Positions 8,803 through 16,919 of a DNA stretch of 35,365 bases are shown here, piece after piece. The notes beneath the pieces were generated by a model that worked only from the letters and a program-made list of their open reading frames with translations, was not told where the DNA came from and did no database searches. Positions within the stretch are counted from its first letter, which is position 1. Every line of letters begins with the position of its first letter. The translations under genes were made by a program, and so were the position numbers. Origin of the DNA: an uncultured Woeseiaceae bacterium (GTDB lineage: Bacteria > Pseudomonadota > Gammaproteobacteria > Steroidobacterales > Woeseiaceae); the NCBI GenBank assembly GCA_945788625.1, contig CALZMQ010000054.1, forward strand, positions 1 to 35,365, written 5' to 3'.

Positions 8803-11800
8803 GTCGCCACCTCCGCCCTTTGGCGTGCGGCCGTCAACTGCAGCAAGCTTGGCAGTAACAGTAACGTGAACAGTGTCGATACGCTCATGCCGCCGACTAT
8901 AGCCGCTGCCATGCCGCGGTAGATAGCGCTGCCCGCGCCGGGCACGATCAGCAACGGCAGCATGCCGAACAAACTGGTCAGCGTGCTCATGAAAATCGGG
9001 CGCAGCCGGTAGCGCAGCGCCTCGTGCACCGCATCCACGCGACTCAGCCCCTTCGCCTCGGCGGCCCGTGTCTGGGCAACCAGCAGGATCGCGTTATTGA
9101 CGACAAGGCCCATCAGGATGATGAACCCGATCATGCCCAGAAGGTCCAGCGGCTGGAACTTGATCGCGTTGACCAGCGTGATTGCAAGCACGCCGCCGAC
9201 GGCGGCCAGCGGAATCGATATTACAACGAGGATCGCGTCCTTGAGCGAGCGAAACAGGCCCGCCATGATCAGCACGAGAAGGCCGACTGCAGTCAGGAAG
9301 TTGATTCCCAGCGTGCCGACCGCGCGCTCGAGGTCTTCTACGCTGCCCGCGTACTGAATGACGCCGTCCGGCGGCATTGCAGCCATGAGCTGCGGCTCGA
9401 TTACAGTTTTCAGTTCGGCGATCAGTGCTTCCAGCGACATGCCTTCGGGCGGGTTGATGATAACGCTGTAAAGGCGCGCGCGGTTTATGCGCACCATCAT
9501 CGCCGGCGACGGCGCGATGTCGATCTCGGCAAGACTGCCGAGCGGCACAACCCCCCCGGCCGGCGTGACCACGGGCAGTGCTGTCATGGCTTCGGGCGTA
9601 TTGAAGCGCGTGGTTTTCAGGTAAATGTCCACTCGCTCGCGGCCCGTGAAATACTCACCCAGCCAGACACCCTGGCCCATCTGCAGAACGATCCGGATCA
9701 GGTCTTCCCGGTTCCAGCCCACCTCGGCCAGGCGAACGTCGTTCGGCACGAAACGCAGCTCGTTGGCCTCGGCGAACGGATCGGGTTGCGGTTGCGCCGA
9801 AGCGCCGGGCAATGTCGCCGGAATCAACTGCATCGCCTGCGCCACAACCGGCTTCAGCGCATCGAGGTCGGTGGACGCAAGCCGCATCTCGACGCTGTTG
9901 GTGTCCTCGAAGCCGCCGAAAAGGCTGCGCCGCATGGTGAAGCCGAACATGTCCGGAACGCCTGAGGTTATTTCGGACTGCACCGTGTTCTGAAATGCGT
10001 CGAGGTCGGTCCCCTTTGCCGGGTTGATCGCAAGCCATCCTCCCGAACCACCGGGAAACGACCACAGGAAGTAGTCGCGTATTGCGGGCTCCTTCGCGCC
10101 GTTTAAATGCGGTTCCAGGCGCCGCTTCAAAACCTGGGCGATCTCACGGTCGGCGGTGTCGACATTGGTCCCCGGTGGGAAAAACAGGAAACTATCGACT
10201 GTGTCGCGCTTCACCGGCGGCAGGTAGTTGCTCTCCGGCCACAGGACGGTAGTCAGCAGAACCGACCCCGCCATCAGGCCGCCAACCCAGCCGAGCCGCC
10301 TGGCCTTCGAATTCGTAAGTCGCATCAGCGTATCGGCCAGGCGATCCCAGCCGGAATACCCCTGCGGTGCCGGCGGCAGTTTTCGCATCCAGTAGCGCGC
10401 CGTGGTCGGCAGTATCGTGATCGCTACGAGCAGCGATATCGACACGCCAATTGCGATCGTCAGCGCGAGGTCCGCAAACATCTGACCTTCGACGTCTTTC
10501 AGGAACATGATGGGGATGAAGATCGCCACGGTGGTTGCCGTGGACGCCAGCAGCGCCCCCCACACCTGGCTGCTGCCAAGGTCGCTCGCTTCGGCCGGGG
10601 CCTCTCCCTTTTCCCGCAGGCGCACGATGTTCTCGAGCACCACGATTGCCGCATCGAGCACCATGCCGGTGGCAAAAGCCAGGCCCGCCAGCGAGATGAC
10701 GTTCAGCGACCGCCCGGCGACGGACAGGACGGCAAATGTACCGAGCAGCGATATAGGGATTGCCAGCGCGATAATGAACGTCGCGCGCCATTGGCGCAGG
10801 AACAACCATAGTGCGCCAATGGCGAGCATCACGCCCGCGATGAGATTGCCGGCAAGCAGGTTGATCGAGCGGTTGATGTACAGCGCAGGATCGAAGCTGT
10901 AGTCGGCATGCAGGCCGCGTTCCTTGAAGACCGTCTCGTTGAGTTCATCGATATGCGCCTTCACGCCTTCGAGCGCTTCGAGTACGTTCGCATCGGTCGA
11001 TTTGGCTATCGCCAGGCGCGCCGCGACATGACCGTTGTGATAGATGAATCCCTCGCGCTTGGGAGGACCGTACTTGATACTCGCGATATCGCCGAGCTTG
11101 ATCGGCATGCCGTCGCGCCACTCGAGAATAAGATCCGCAAAATCTTCGACCTCATAGCGTCCTTCGATTCGCAGCGTGTAGCTGCGCCGTCCGACATCGA
11201 CTACGCCTGACGAAATATTCGCGGAGCGGCCGATGCGCTGGGCGGCGCGCGCGATATCGATGCCGAGTTCGGCGGCCTTGAAAGGGTCGATGACGATCTG
11301 CAGCTGGTCGCTGCTGTTGCCGCTCGCGTCGAACATGTCCACCTGCGCTACGCCGTACAGAGAGGCCAGCTCCGGAACGATGACCTCGCGCATGAAGCGC
11401 TTGTTGTCGAGCAATTTCTCCTCGGCGCCGTCCAGTTGCTGCACGAAGTACTCGATGAGCTGATCGTTGGCATCGCCCCATTCACCCAGGCTCACCTGCG
11501 GGCGCTCGGCATTGGCGGGCAGCGGACGCAGGCGGTTCAGGCGGCTGATGATCTCGATCAGCGTCCGGGTCATGTCGGTTTCGAGAGCAAACTCCAGTTG
11601 CATGAAGCCGAAATTGGGCATGCTCCAGGAGACCATCTCGGTCATCTCCGGCGTACCCTGCAACACTTCCTCAACGGGCACCGTCAGCTCCGATTCGATC
11701 TCCCTGGGCGAAGCCCCCGGCCAGGCGTTGATCACCGTGACGATCGGCTTTTCGATCTGCGGCAGCAACTGCGCAGGGATGCTGAGCATCGAAATCAGGC

Positions 11801-11873
11801 CGAGCATGACGATCACGGCCGCAACTATGCTGATCGCGGCGGGGTTGGCCAGGCTGATTTTAGTCAGGCGCAT
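8799..11873 (-). CDS. RND family efflux permease (AcrB/HAE-like)
   Basis: The 1024-residue inner-membrane transporter has the standard RND layout of two six-helix halves, each with a large periplasmic loop. TM1 follows LTKISLANPAAISIVAAVIV, and TM4 contains GMVLDAAIVVLEN. TM10 contains GLVVNNAILLV. Compared with AcrB, the first TM4 aspartate (D407) is kept, the second (D408) is Ala, and the TM10 lysine (K940) is Asn. Proton relay must therefore differ from the E. coli model; similar substitutions are seen in other RND subfamilies. A GGAG Shine-Dalgarno sequence lies about eight bases before the ATG at 11873. The gene is first in a two-gene operon with the adaptor. It is likely a drug or lipid-type exporter energised by the proton gradient; the substrate is unknown. 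Confidence 0.94.
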   Translation of the reverse strand: MRLTKISLANPAAISIVAAVIVMLGLISMLSIPAQLLPQIEKPIVTVINAWPGASPREIESELTVPVEEVLQGTPEMTEMVSWSMPNFGFMQLEFALETDMTRTLIEIISRLNRLRPLPANAERPQVSLGEWGDANDQLIEYFVQQLDGAEEKLLDNKRFMREVIVPELASLYGVAQVDMFDASGNSSDQLQIVIDPFKAAELGIDIARAAQRIGRSANISSGVVDVGRRSYTLRIEGRYEVEDFADLILEWRDGMPIKLGDIASIKYGPPKREGFIYHNGHVAARLAIAKSTDANVLEALEGVKAHIDELNETVFKERGLHADYSFDPALYINRSINLLAGNLIAGVMLAIGALWLFLRQWRATFIIALAIPISLLGTFAVLSVAGRSLNVISLAGLAFATGMVLDAAIVVLENIVRLREKGEAPAEASDLGSSQVWGALLASTATTVAIFIPIMFLKDVEGQMFADLALTIAIGVSISLLVAITILPTTARYWMRKLPPAPQGYSGWDRLADTLMRLTNSKARRLGWVGGLMAGSVLLTTVLWPESNYLPPVKRDTVDSFLFFPPGTNVDTADREIAQVLKRRLEPHLNGAKEPAIRDYFLWSFPGGSGGWLAINPAKGTDLDAFQNTVQSEITSGVPDMFGFTMRRSLFGGFEDTNSVEMRLASTDLDALKPVVAQAMQLIPATLPGASAQPQPDPFAEANELRFVPNDVRLAEVGWNREDLIRIVLQMGQGVWLGEYFTGRERVDIYLKTTRFNTPEAMTALPVVTPAGGVVPLGSLAEIDIAPSPAMMVRINRARLYSVIINPPEGMSLEALIAELKTVIEPQLMAAMPPDGVIQYAGSVEDLERAVGTLGINFLTAVGLLVLIMAGLFRSLKDAILVVISIPLAAVGGVLAITLVNAIKFQPLDLLGMIGFIILMGLVVNNAILLVAQTRAAEAKGLSRVDAVHEALRYRLRPIFMSTLTSLFGMLPLLIVPGAGSAIYRGMAAAIVGGMSVSTLFTLLLLPSLLQLTAARQRAEVAT

Positions 11874-11909
11874 AGCGATGCTCCGTCCGGCAACGGACAG
11901 GGACGATTC

Positions 11910-12191
11910 ATGAACATCGCAGATGCCTCGGCGCGGTACAAGTCGGATCGCCCGGTTTCTGGCGAAGTCATTGATTTCACGGACCAGGCGGCAAGCCTAA
12001 AGATCAACCGCGCGCCGCCGATACATTCGAGGGAGTCTGTTTTTGGCCGTAAAGATCGCGCGTCGTTGGGCGGCGCGCACGGGCCACGCGGAGGCCATGA
12101 GTGTCGAAAATCGATCGATGGAAAAAAATATTCGGTAGCAAGAGCAGGCAGAAAGTGCCGGTTCGAGTGCGCGGCAAGACCGAGCAAATGA
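11910..12191 (+). CDS. Doubtful small ORF, 93 codons, unrecognised
   Basis: This ORF fills most of the gap between the divergent RND permease gene and the 199-residue hypothetical gene. It starts MNIADASARYKSDRPVSGEV after a GGGA purine run six bases upstream. The first 35 or so codons favour G or C in the third position, as expected for coding DNA here, while the remainder looks less protein-like. Its last 91 bases overlap the next gene in another frame. It may be a genuine small gene, the 5' piece of a frameshifted gene, or chance. I do not recognise a family. Confidence 0.25.
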   Translation: MNIADASARYKSDRPVSGEVIDFTDQAASLKINRAPPIHSRESVFGRKDRASLGGAHGPRGGHECRKSIDGKKYSVARAGRKCRFECAARPSK

Positions 12192-12700
12192 CGGTCACGC
12201 AATCCTACCGTTTCAGTGAGTTGAAGGAACAACGGGAGACTGGTGCGCCGGCGGCGGACCGCAATCCGTTGCAAGCGTCCGCGTATGGGCTGCAGGATGC
12301 GTCGTTCCGTTTGTTTCTCTCGGATGAGCAGTTGCTGCAAAAAGCAGCAGCCGGGTTTATTCGTCTCTATATCAACGCCCGGGGCCTGACGGGCCGCTGG
12401 CTGCGGCGCAACGCCAATGGCAGTACGGCCGAGTCTACTGTGCAAACACTGACCTCCGGCTTCCTCTCGCTCAACGCCAAGTCTCGCCGCGAACTGGCCG
12501 ACAACGGAAGCACGCGCGTCAGCGTACTCGAATATGTCGGTTCGACGGACCGCGCCACAGCCGACATCGACAGTGAGATGCCGGCAGTAATGCGGGCTCT
12601 GGGAGCGGATCGCATTCTGTTTTGTCTGCAGGAGCCCATGGCAGTCGCTCGCAGCGAAGTCGTGCTGCTTCCGCCCCTGGTGCTCTCCGGCTCCAACTGA
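12101..12700 (+). CDS. Hypothetical protein, 199 aa, unrecognised
   Basis: I do not recognise this protein. It starts at GTG 12101, with GAGG about eight bases upstream. The N-terminus is strongly basic (MSKIDRWKKIFGSKSRQK). A mixed alpha/beta region follows, with DEQLLQKAAAGFIRLYINARG near 75 and MPAVMRALGADRILFCLQEP near 165-184, and the end is hydrophobic (VVLLPPLVLSGSN). There is no signal peptide, membrane helix or cysteine motif, so it is probably cytoplasmic. It is transcribed away from the RND operon and converges on the aminotransferase gene, with a hairpin between them. GC-rich third positions and a good ribosome-binding site support it as a real gene. Confidence 0.7.
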   Translation: MSKIDRWKKIFGSKSRQKVPVRVRGKTEQMTVTQSYRFSELKEQRETGAPAADRNPLQASAYGLQDASFRLFLSDEQLLQKAAAGFIRLYINARGLTGRWLRRNANGSTAESTVQTLTSGFLSLNAKSRRELADNGSTRVSVLEYVGSTDRATADIDSEMPAVMRALGADRILFCLQEPMAVARSEVVLLPPLVLSGSN

Positions 12701-12709
12701 GCTGCATCC

Positions 12710-12738
12710 CGAAAACCGGGGTCGAACCGAGGTTTTCG
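12710..12738. terminator. Hairpin between convergent genes, copy A of an inverted dispersed repeat
   Basis: An 8-bp perfect stem (CGAAAACC at 12710-12717, GGTTTTCG at 12731-12738) encloses a 13-base loop in the 46-bp gap between two convergent genes. It probably ends transcription from one or both sides, although the T-tract is short. The left arm and loop are nearly identical, in inverted orientation, to the sequence at 31220-31242, which also lies at a convergent junction. Confidence 0.5.
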
Positions 12739-12745
12739 AAAACCA

Positions 12746-13879
12746 TCAGCGGAATACCTTCCTCAGCCGCGCAATGCCTTCACGAATATCGTCTTCGCCG
12801 TAGTGCGCAAAGCTCAGGCGCAGGCAATTGTGCAAAGCGCCCTTGCTCGAGAAAACGGCGCCCGGCTGGAATCCCGTCTCGAGTGCTGCCGCTTTTCTCT
12901 TCAGCGGAGTGGTATCGACGTGTTCGGCGAATTGCAGCCAGTAGAAATAACCGCCGCCGGGCCGCGACCATTCGGCCAGGTCACCGAAATGAAGCCCGAG
13001 CGCCTGGTGCATGGCGTCGGACCGCGATCCGAGCCGCGATTGCAGCGTCTCGATGTGCGCTGCTTGCAACCCCAGGTCGATCGCCTCGCGCGCAATATGG
13101 GACACGTAGTGATTGATGCTGCCGCCGCTGTTGCTGTAGCCGTTCGCCCGCATTCTCCGTTGCAGAGCTGGCGACGTCTGGATCCAGCCCAACCGCAACG
13201 CGGGCGCCAGGATCTTGGAAAACGAACCGAGTGACAGCACCGTGTCGCTGTCGATCATGGTGCCGAACGCGGGAGGCGGCGCCTCATCATAGAAAAGCAG
13301 CTGGTACACCTCGTCCGCGACGATCAGGAAATCGTGCTCCTTGCTCAGCGCGACAAGCTGCTCGCGACGTGCGGACGTCATGCAGTGGCCGCCGGGGTTG
13401 TGGTAGCTCGGTATCGTATAGACGAATGCCGGCCGGTGTCGCTCCAGGGCCGCCTCCAACTCCCCGGGAATCAGGCCCTCGCCATCGACCGGTATCCCGA
13501 CGACGTTCAGATCGTGATCGCGAAAGATCTGGAATGCGAGAAAATAGCTCGGCTCTTCTACAAATACCGTGTCACCCGCCGTCGCAAACACCGTGGACAC
13601 GTAGTCGATCGCCTGCGAGTTGCCGGCCGTCACGAACAGCGACTCCGGCGCGACAGGGGCACAGTAGCGCTCGGTCAGCAAACCGGCAAGCGAGCGCAGA
13701 AAACGCTCGTCACCCTGCATGACGCCGTAATTGAGCTCTATCGGCTGCGCTTTGCGAAAGAACGCCTCACTTGCTTCGCGCAGGATGTCGACGGGCAATA
13801 AATCCGCCGAGGGTTGGCCAATGCCGAAGTTGATCGTCCCCGCAGGCGGCGCATCGTCGAAAGTCACTGTGCTGTTCAT
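12746..13879 (-). CDS. PLP-dependent aminotransferase, class I/II fold
   Basis: The 377-residue fold-type I aminotransferase resembles the 2-aminoadipate (LysN-like) and MocR-related group. Visible PLP-site elements are N161 in SYHNPGG, D189 and Y192 in VADEVYQ, the Schiff-base lysine K222 in SLGSFSKILAP, and R229 in LRLGWI. The glycine-rich cofactor segment is represented by VTAGNSQAIDYV (83-94). There is no HTH domain, so it is the enzyme alone, not a MocR regulator. The ATG at 13879 lies 9 bp after the stop of the upstream sodium symporter gene, indicating a two-gene operon for uptake and transamination of an amino acid or related amine. The substrate cannot be read from the sequence. Confidence 0.92.
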   Translation of the reverse strand: MNSTVTFDDAPPAGTINFGIGQPSADLLPVDILREASEAFFRKAQPIELNYGVMQGDERFLRSLAGLLTERYCAPVAPESLFVTAGNSQAIDYVSTVFATAGDTVFVEEPSYFLAFQIFRDHDLNVVGIPVDGEGLIPGELEAALERHRPAFVYTIPSYHNPGGHCMTSARREQLVALSKEHDFLIVADEVYQLLFYDEAPPPAFGTMIDSDTVLSLGSFSKILAPALRLGWIQTSPALQRRMRANGYSNSGGSINHYVSHIAREAIDLGLQAAHIETLQSRLGSRSDAMHQALGLHFGDLAEWSRPGGGYFYWLQFAEHVDTTPLKRKAAALETGFQPGAVFSSKGALHNCLRLSFAHYGEDDIREGIARLRKVFR

Positions 13880-13888
13880 GTCACTCCC

Positions 13889-15310
13889 TCAACTCGATGT
13901 CGCGCGGAGATCTGCCGATTCACCGCCGTGCCGATTCAATGCGAAAAATACGATCCAGGACACGACGAGCCCGGGCCACAGCGGATCGGCGGACAGGCCC
14001 GGAATCAATTCGAAGCGTGACGCGAGGTACCACACAATGACGGTGGCGAGTGACAGCGAGATACTCCAGAACGCGGCCGTACTGCGCGCGCGGCGAAAGT
14101 AGATCATCGCGATGGTCGGCAGGAACAGGGCTGCAGAATTAACCGTGAAACCAATAAGCAGCAGTTCGATGACGTCCGGCAATTGCCACGCCATCACCGC
14201 CGCAATCGCGCCAACCACCAGGGATACGCCCATGCTGACCCGCAACATGTTGCGGTGTTCCGCGGCAGGATTGATGTATCGCTGGTAGATGTCGGTGCTG
14301 ACGTTCGCCGACGCGGTGAGGATGCAGATGTCCGCCGTGGACATCAGCGCCGCCAGGATACCGACCAGCAGCAAGCCCTTGACGCCCACCGGGAACGTCT
14401 CGACGACAAACAACGACAGGATTTCGTTGCTGTTCTCGACACCCGGCATCAGCATCGCGGCCGTCAGGCCGAGCCAGGTCGCCCCAATCGCAATCGGTGC
14501 CAGGAAAATCACCGCGAGCAACGCACCGCGACGGGCCGCCGCAGGACTCCTCGCGGCAAAGGAACGCGTGTAACTGTCCATGGCCGTGAAGAAACTCAGC
14601 ACGATGGAAACGACCATTGCGAGTATCGCGGGCCAGCCCCAGTTTCCAATCTCGAAATGCGTTGCCGGCAGCTCCGTTGTCAAGGCGCTCCATGTCCCTC
14701 CCTCTTCAATGGCGATCGGAATGCCGAACAGTACGACGCCGATGAACAACAAGGTGAACTGCACCCAGTCGGTATAGGTGATGGCGAGAAACCCGCCGCT
14801 TGCGGTGTAGATGACGATAATGGCGCTCGCGAGCAGTAACGCCGAGCCATAGTCCCAACCCAGCAGCCCGTGCAATATGGCGGCCGCTGCCGCCAGTTGT
14901 CCTGCCGCATAAGCCGTGAACGCTGCAACGGTCGACAACGTGGCCGCAATTCGCGTACGGCTGTCGTAGCGCGACTCCATGAGTTCCGGGTAGGTCAGCA
15001 GCTGGTGCTGGTCACCGAGACGCTTCACCCTTGCGGCGAAGAGCAGTCCGAACAGCAGGCAACCGATGCCGATGGCAGCGACGTACCACGCGGCACTGAT
15101 GCCGACGTCGTACGCTTTCGCGGCGCCGCCGACGATGGACGCACCGCCGACCCAGGAAGCCAGCCAGAGACAGGCAATCGAAAAACTGCCAAGACGCCCG
15201 CCGGCAACGAAGTAGTCCGAGACCGTTTTCTGCCGGCGACTGGCATATACGCCTATCGCGAGCATCAATGCGAAGTAGCCGAATATTATGCCGGTATCGA
15301 TAACGCTCAA
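13889..15310 (-). CDS. Sodium:solute symporter family (SSS) transporter
   Basis: The 473-residue protein is almost wholly hydrophobic, with about 13 predicted transmembrane helices. SSS features include the early RRQKTVSDYFVAGGRLG segment after TM1, WLASWVGGASIVGGAAKAYD around TM2, and LTYPELMESRYDSRTR before TM4. YTASGGFLAITYTDWVQ is typical of the central helices. DSYTRSFAARSPAAARRGA corresponds to the conserved loop before the next helix. The family imports sugars, amino acids, carboxylates or vitamins with sodium. Because the downstream gene is an aminotransferase, an amino acid or amine substrate is plausible but not proven. It is transcribed divergently from the phospholipase D-like gene. 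Confidence 0.92.
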   Translation of the reverse strand: MSVIDTGIIFGYFALMLAIGVYASRRQKTVSDYFVAGGRLGSFSIACLWLASWVGGASIVGGAAKAYDVGISAAWYVAAIGIGCLLFGLLFAARVKRLGDQHQLLTYPELMESRYDSRTRIAATLSTVAAFTAYAAGQLAAAAAILHGLLGWDYGSALLLASAIIVIYTASGGFLAITYTDWVQFTLLFIGVVLFGIPIAIEEGGTWSALTTELPATHFEIGNWGWPAILAMVVSIVLSFFTAMDSYTRSFAARSPAAARRGALLAVIFLAPIAIGATWLGLTAAMLMPGVENSNEILSLFVVETFPVGVKGLLLVGILAALMSTADICILTASANVSTDIYQRYINPAAEHRNMLRVSMGVSLVVGAIAAVMAWQLPDVIELLLIGFTVNSAALFLPTIAMIYFRRARSTAAFWSISLSLATVIVWYLASRFELIPGLSADPLWPGLVVSWIVFFALNRHGGESADLRATSS

Positions 15311-15343
15311 TTGAATTCCCTGTCAGTCATGCGCAATGCCGGC

Positions 15344-15371
15344 TTGAGGTGTGTCCGGACTATTGTACACT
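15344..15371 (+). promoter_or_regulatory. Candidate promoter for the phospholipase D-like gene
   Basis: TTGAGG (15344-15349) and TACACT (15366-15371) are separated by 16 bp, each matching the sigma-70 consensus at four of six positions. It lies in the 95-bp divergent gap, about 35 bases before the TTG start at 15406. This is a weak, pattern-based call. Confidence 0.3.
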
Positions 15372-15405
15372 CGCACACTTGACGCAATTGTTCTTGTAGA
15401 CGCCG

Positions 15406-16896
15406 TTGAAAATACTCTTGAATCTTCGCGTTGTCGTGCTTGCATTTCTTCCGGCAGTGGCCGCTCATGCGCAGCCGATTACGTCATGGATCGACTCGAA
15501 CTGCGCGGACTGTGCGGCACGCATGTCGTCGCAAACCGGCGCGTATATCCTCGAGAAGGGTGAGGAAGCCCTGATCGGCCGCGCGTGGCTCGCACGGCAC
15601 GCCACGAAATCGATTGACGTCCAGTATTTCATCTGGAGTACCGACAACATAGGTATTCTCGCGGCCGAGCAATTGCTGGCCGCCGCCGAACGAGGTGTGT
15701 CGGTTCGTGTAATTGTGGACGACATTCTCATCGACGCGGAAAACCGCAGCTTGCTGTTACTGTCCGCACACCCGAACGTACGCATACGAATCTACAACCC
15801 CAACCTCTCCGTGGGCGTAGGTTTCTGGCAACGACTGAAGAACGCCACTACAGAGTTTCGGGCGGTCAATCAACGCATGCATGACAAGACGGCGATTTTC
15901 GACGGCATAGTCGGCATAACGGGCGGACGGAATATGGCCGACGAGTATTTCGACTTCGATCATAAATACAATTTTCGCGATCGCGACATACTCGTGCTTG
16001 GATCGGCGGCGCGGGAAATGCGTGAGAATTTCGACGAATTCTGGCAAAGCGATTTCGCGATTCCGGTTTCACAGATCTTCGCGGAAGAACTCGAAGAGAT
16101 TTCCAGTTACGACGTCGAATCCCAGTCCCGGGAACTGCATGCGTATGCCGAGGACCCGAAAAATTTCGCGCCCCAGGTCCGGCACGCTGTGGATGCCACC
16201 AGCGAGCGCATCCCGACGCTTTTTCAGAACATGACCTGGGACGACATGAGTTTTGTCAGCGACGTGCCTGGCAAGAACGAAGGAACCCAGGGTTTGGGCG
16301 GCGGTGGCGAGTCGACCAATCAGCTCATCAATACCGTGAAAAGCGCGAAGAGCTCAATTCTCATTCAATCGCCCTACCTGATAATGCCGGAAGGGGGCAT
16401 CGAGTTGTTCGGGTCACTGGTCGACCGTGGCGTCCGTATCCGGATATCGACCAACTCGCTGGCCTCGACCGATAACATTCAGGCCTTTAGCGGCTACGCC
16501 TCGCAACGCAAGGAGTTGTTACGTGCGGGCGTCGAACTCTACGAGTTCAAACCGCACCCCGCGATCCAGGACGAACTGATAGAAAGATACCCGCACATTG
16601 CCGAGCACGCCCCGATATTCGCGCTGCATGCCAAGAGCATGGTAATCGACGACCGCATTAGCTTCATTGGGACATTCAATCTCGACCCGAGATCGGCCAA
16701 TCTCAACACGGAAGTGGGCGTGCTCGTCGACAATACCGAACTCGCTCGCCAGCTTACTCAGAGCATCGAACGTGACATCCAACCGGACAACAGCTGGCAC
16801 ACGACCGCCGAGTTCAATCCCGACTCCGAGGTCGGTCGAGGCAAACGCTTCCGCGTATGGTTGAACCGCTTGTTACCCATGGAGCCGGTGCTGTAG
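15406..16896 (+). CDS. Phospholipase D family protein, cardiolipin synthase ClsC-like
   Basis: The 496-residue protein has two HKD motifs: H159-K161-D166 in MHDKTAIFDG and H408-K410-D415 in LHAKSMVIDD. Each is followed by the expected conserved tail (GITGGRNMADEY and FIGTFNLDPRSANLNTE). This layout and length match the ClsC/YmdC branch, which makes cardiolipin or transfers phosphatidyl groups. Residues 1-22 look like a signal peptide ending AAHA, which suggests export or membrane association. The start is TTG at 15406; an in-frame TAG at 15397 rules out anything upstream and no ATG precedes the signal peptide. The gene stands alone, converging with the propeller lipoprotein 23 bp away. ClsC proper versus another PLD-type enzyme cannot be settled here. 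Confidence 0.88.
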   Translation: MKILLNLRVVVLAFLPAVAAHAQPITSWIDSNCADCAARMSSQTGAYILEKGEEALIGRAWLARHATKSIDVQYFIWSTDNIGILAAEQLLAAAERGVSVRVIVDDILIDAENRSLLLLSAHPNVRIRIYNPNLSVGVGFWQRLKNATTEFRAVNQRMHDKTAIFDGIVGITGGRNMADEYFDFDHKYNFRDRDILVLGSAAREMRENFDEFWQSDFAIPVSQIFAEELEEISSYDVESQSRELHAYAEDPKNFAPQVRHAVDATSERIPTLFQNMTWDDMSFVSDVPGKNEGTQGLGGGGESTNQLINTVKSAKSSILIQSPYLIMPEGGIELFGSLVDRGVRIRISTNSLASTDNIQAFSGYASQRKELLRAGVELYEFKPHPAIQDELIERYPHIAEHAPIFALHAKSMVIDDRISFIGTFNLDPRSANLNTEVGVLVDNTELARQLTQSIERDIQPDNSWHTTAEFNPDSEVGRGKRFRVWLNRLLPMEPVL

Positions 16897-16919
16897 CGCC
16901 CGAGGACAGACACAAACCG

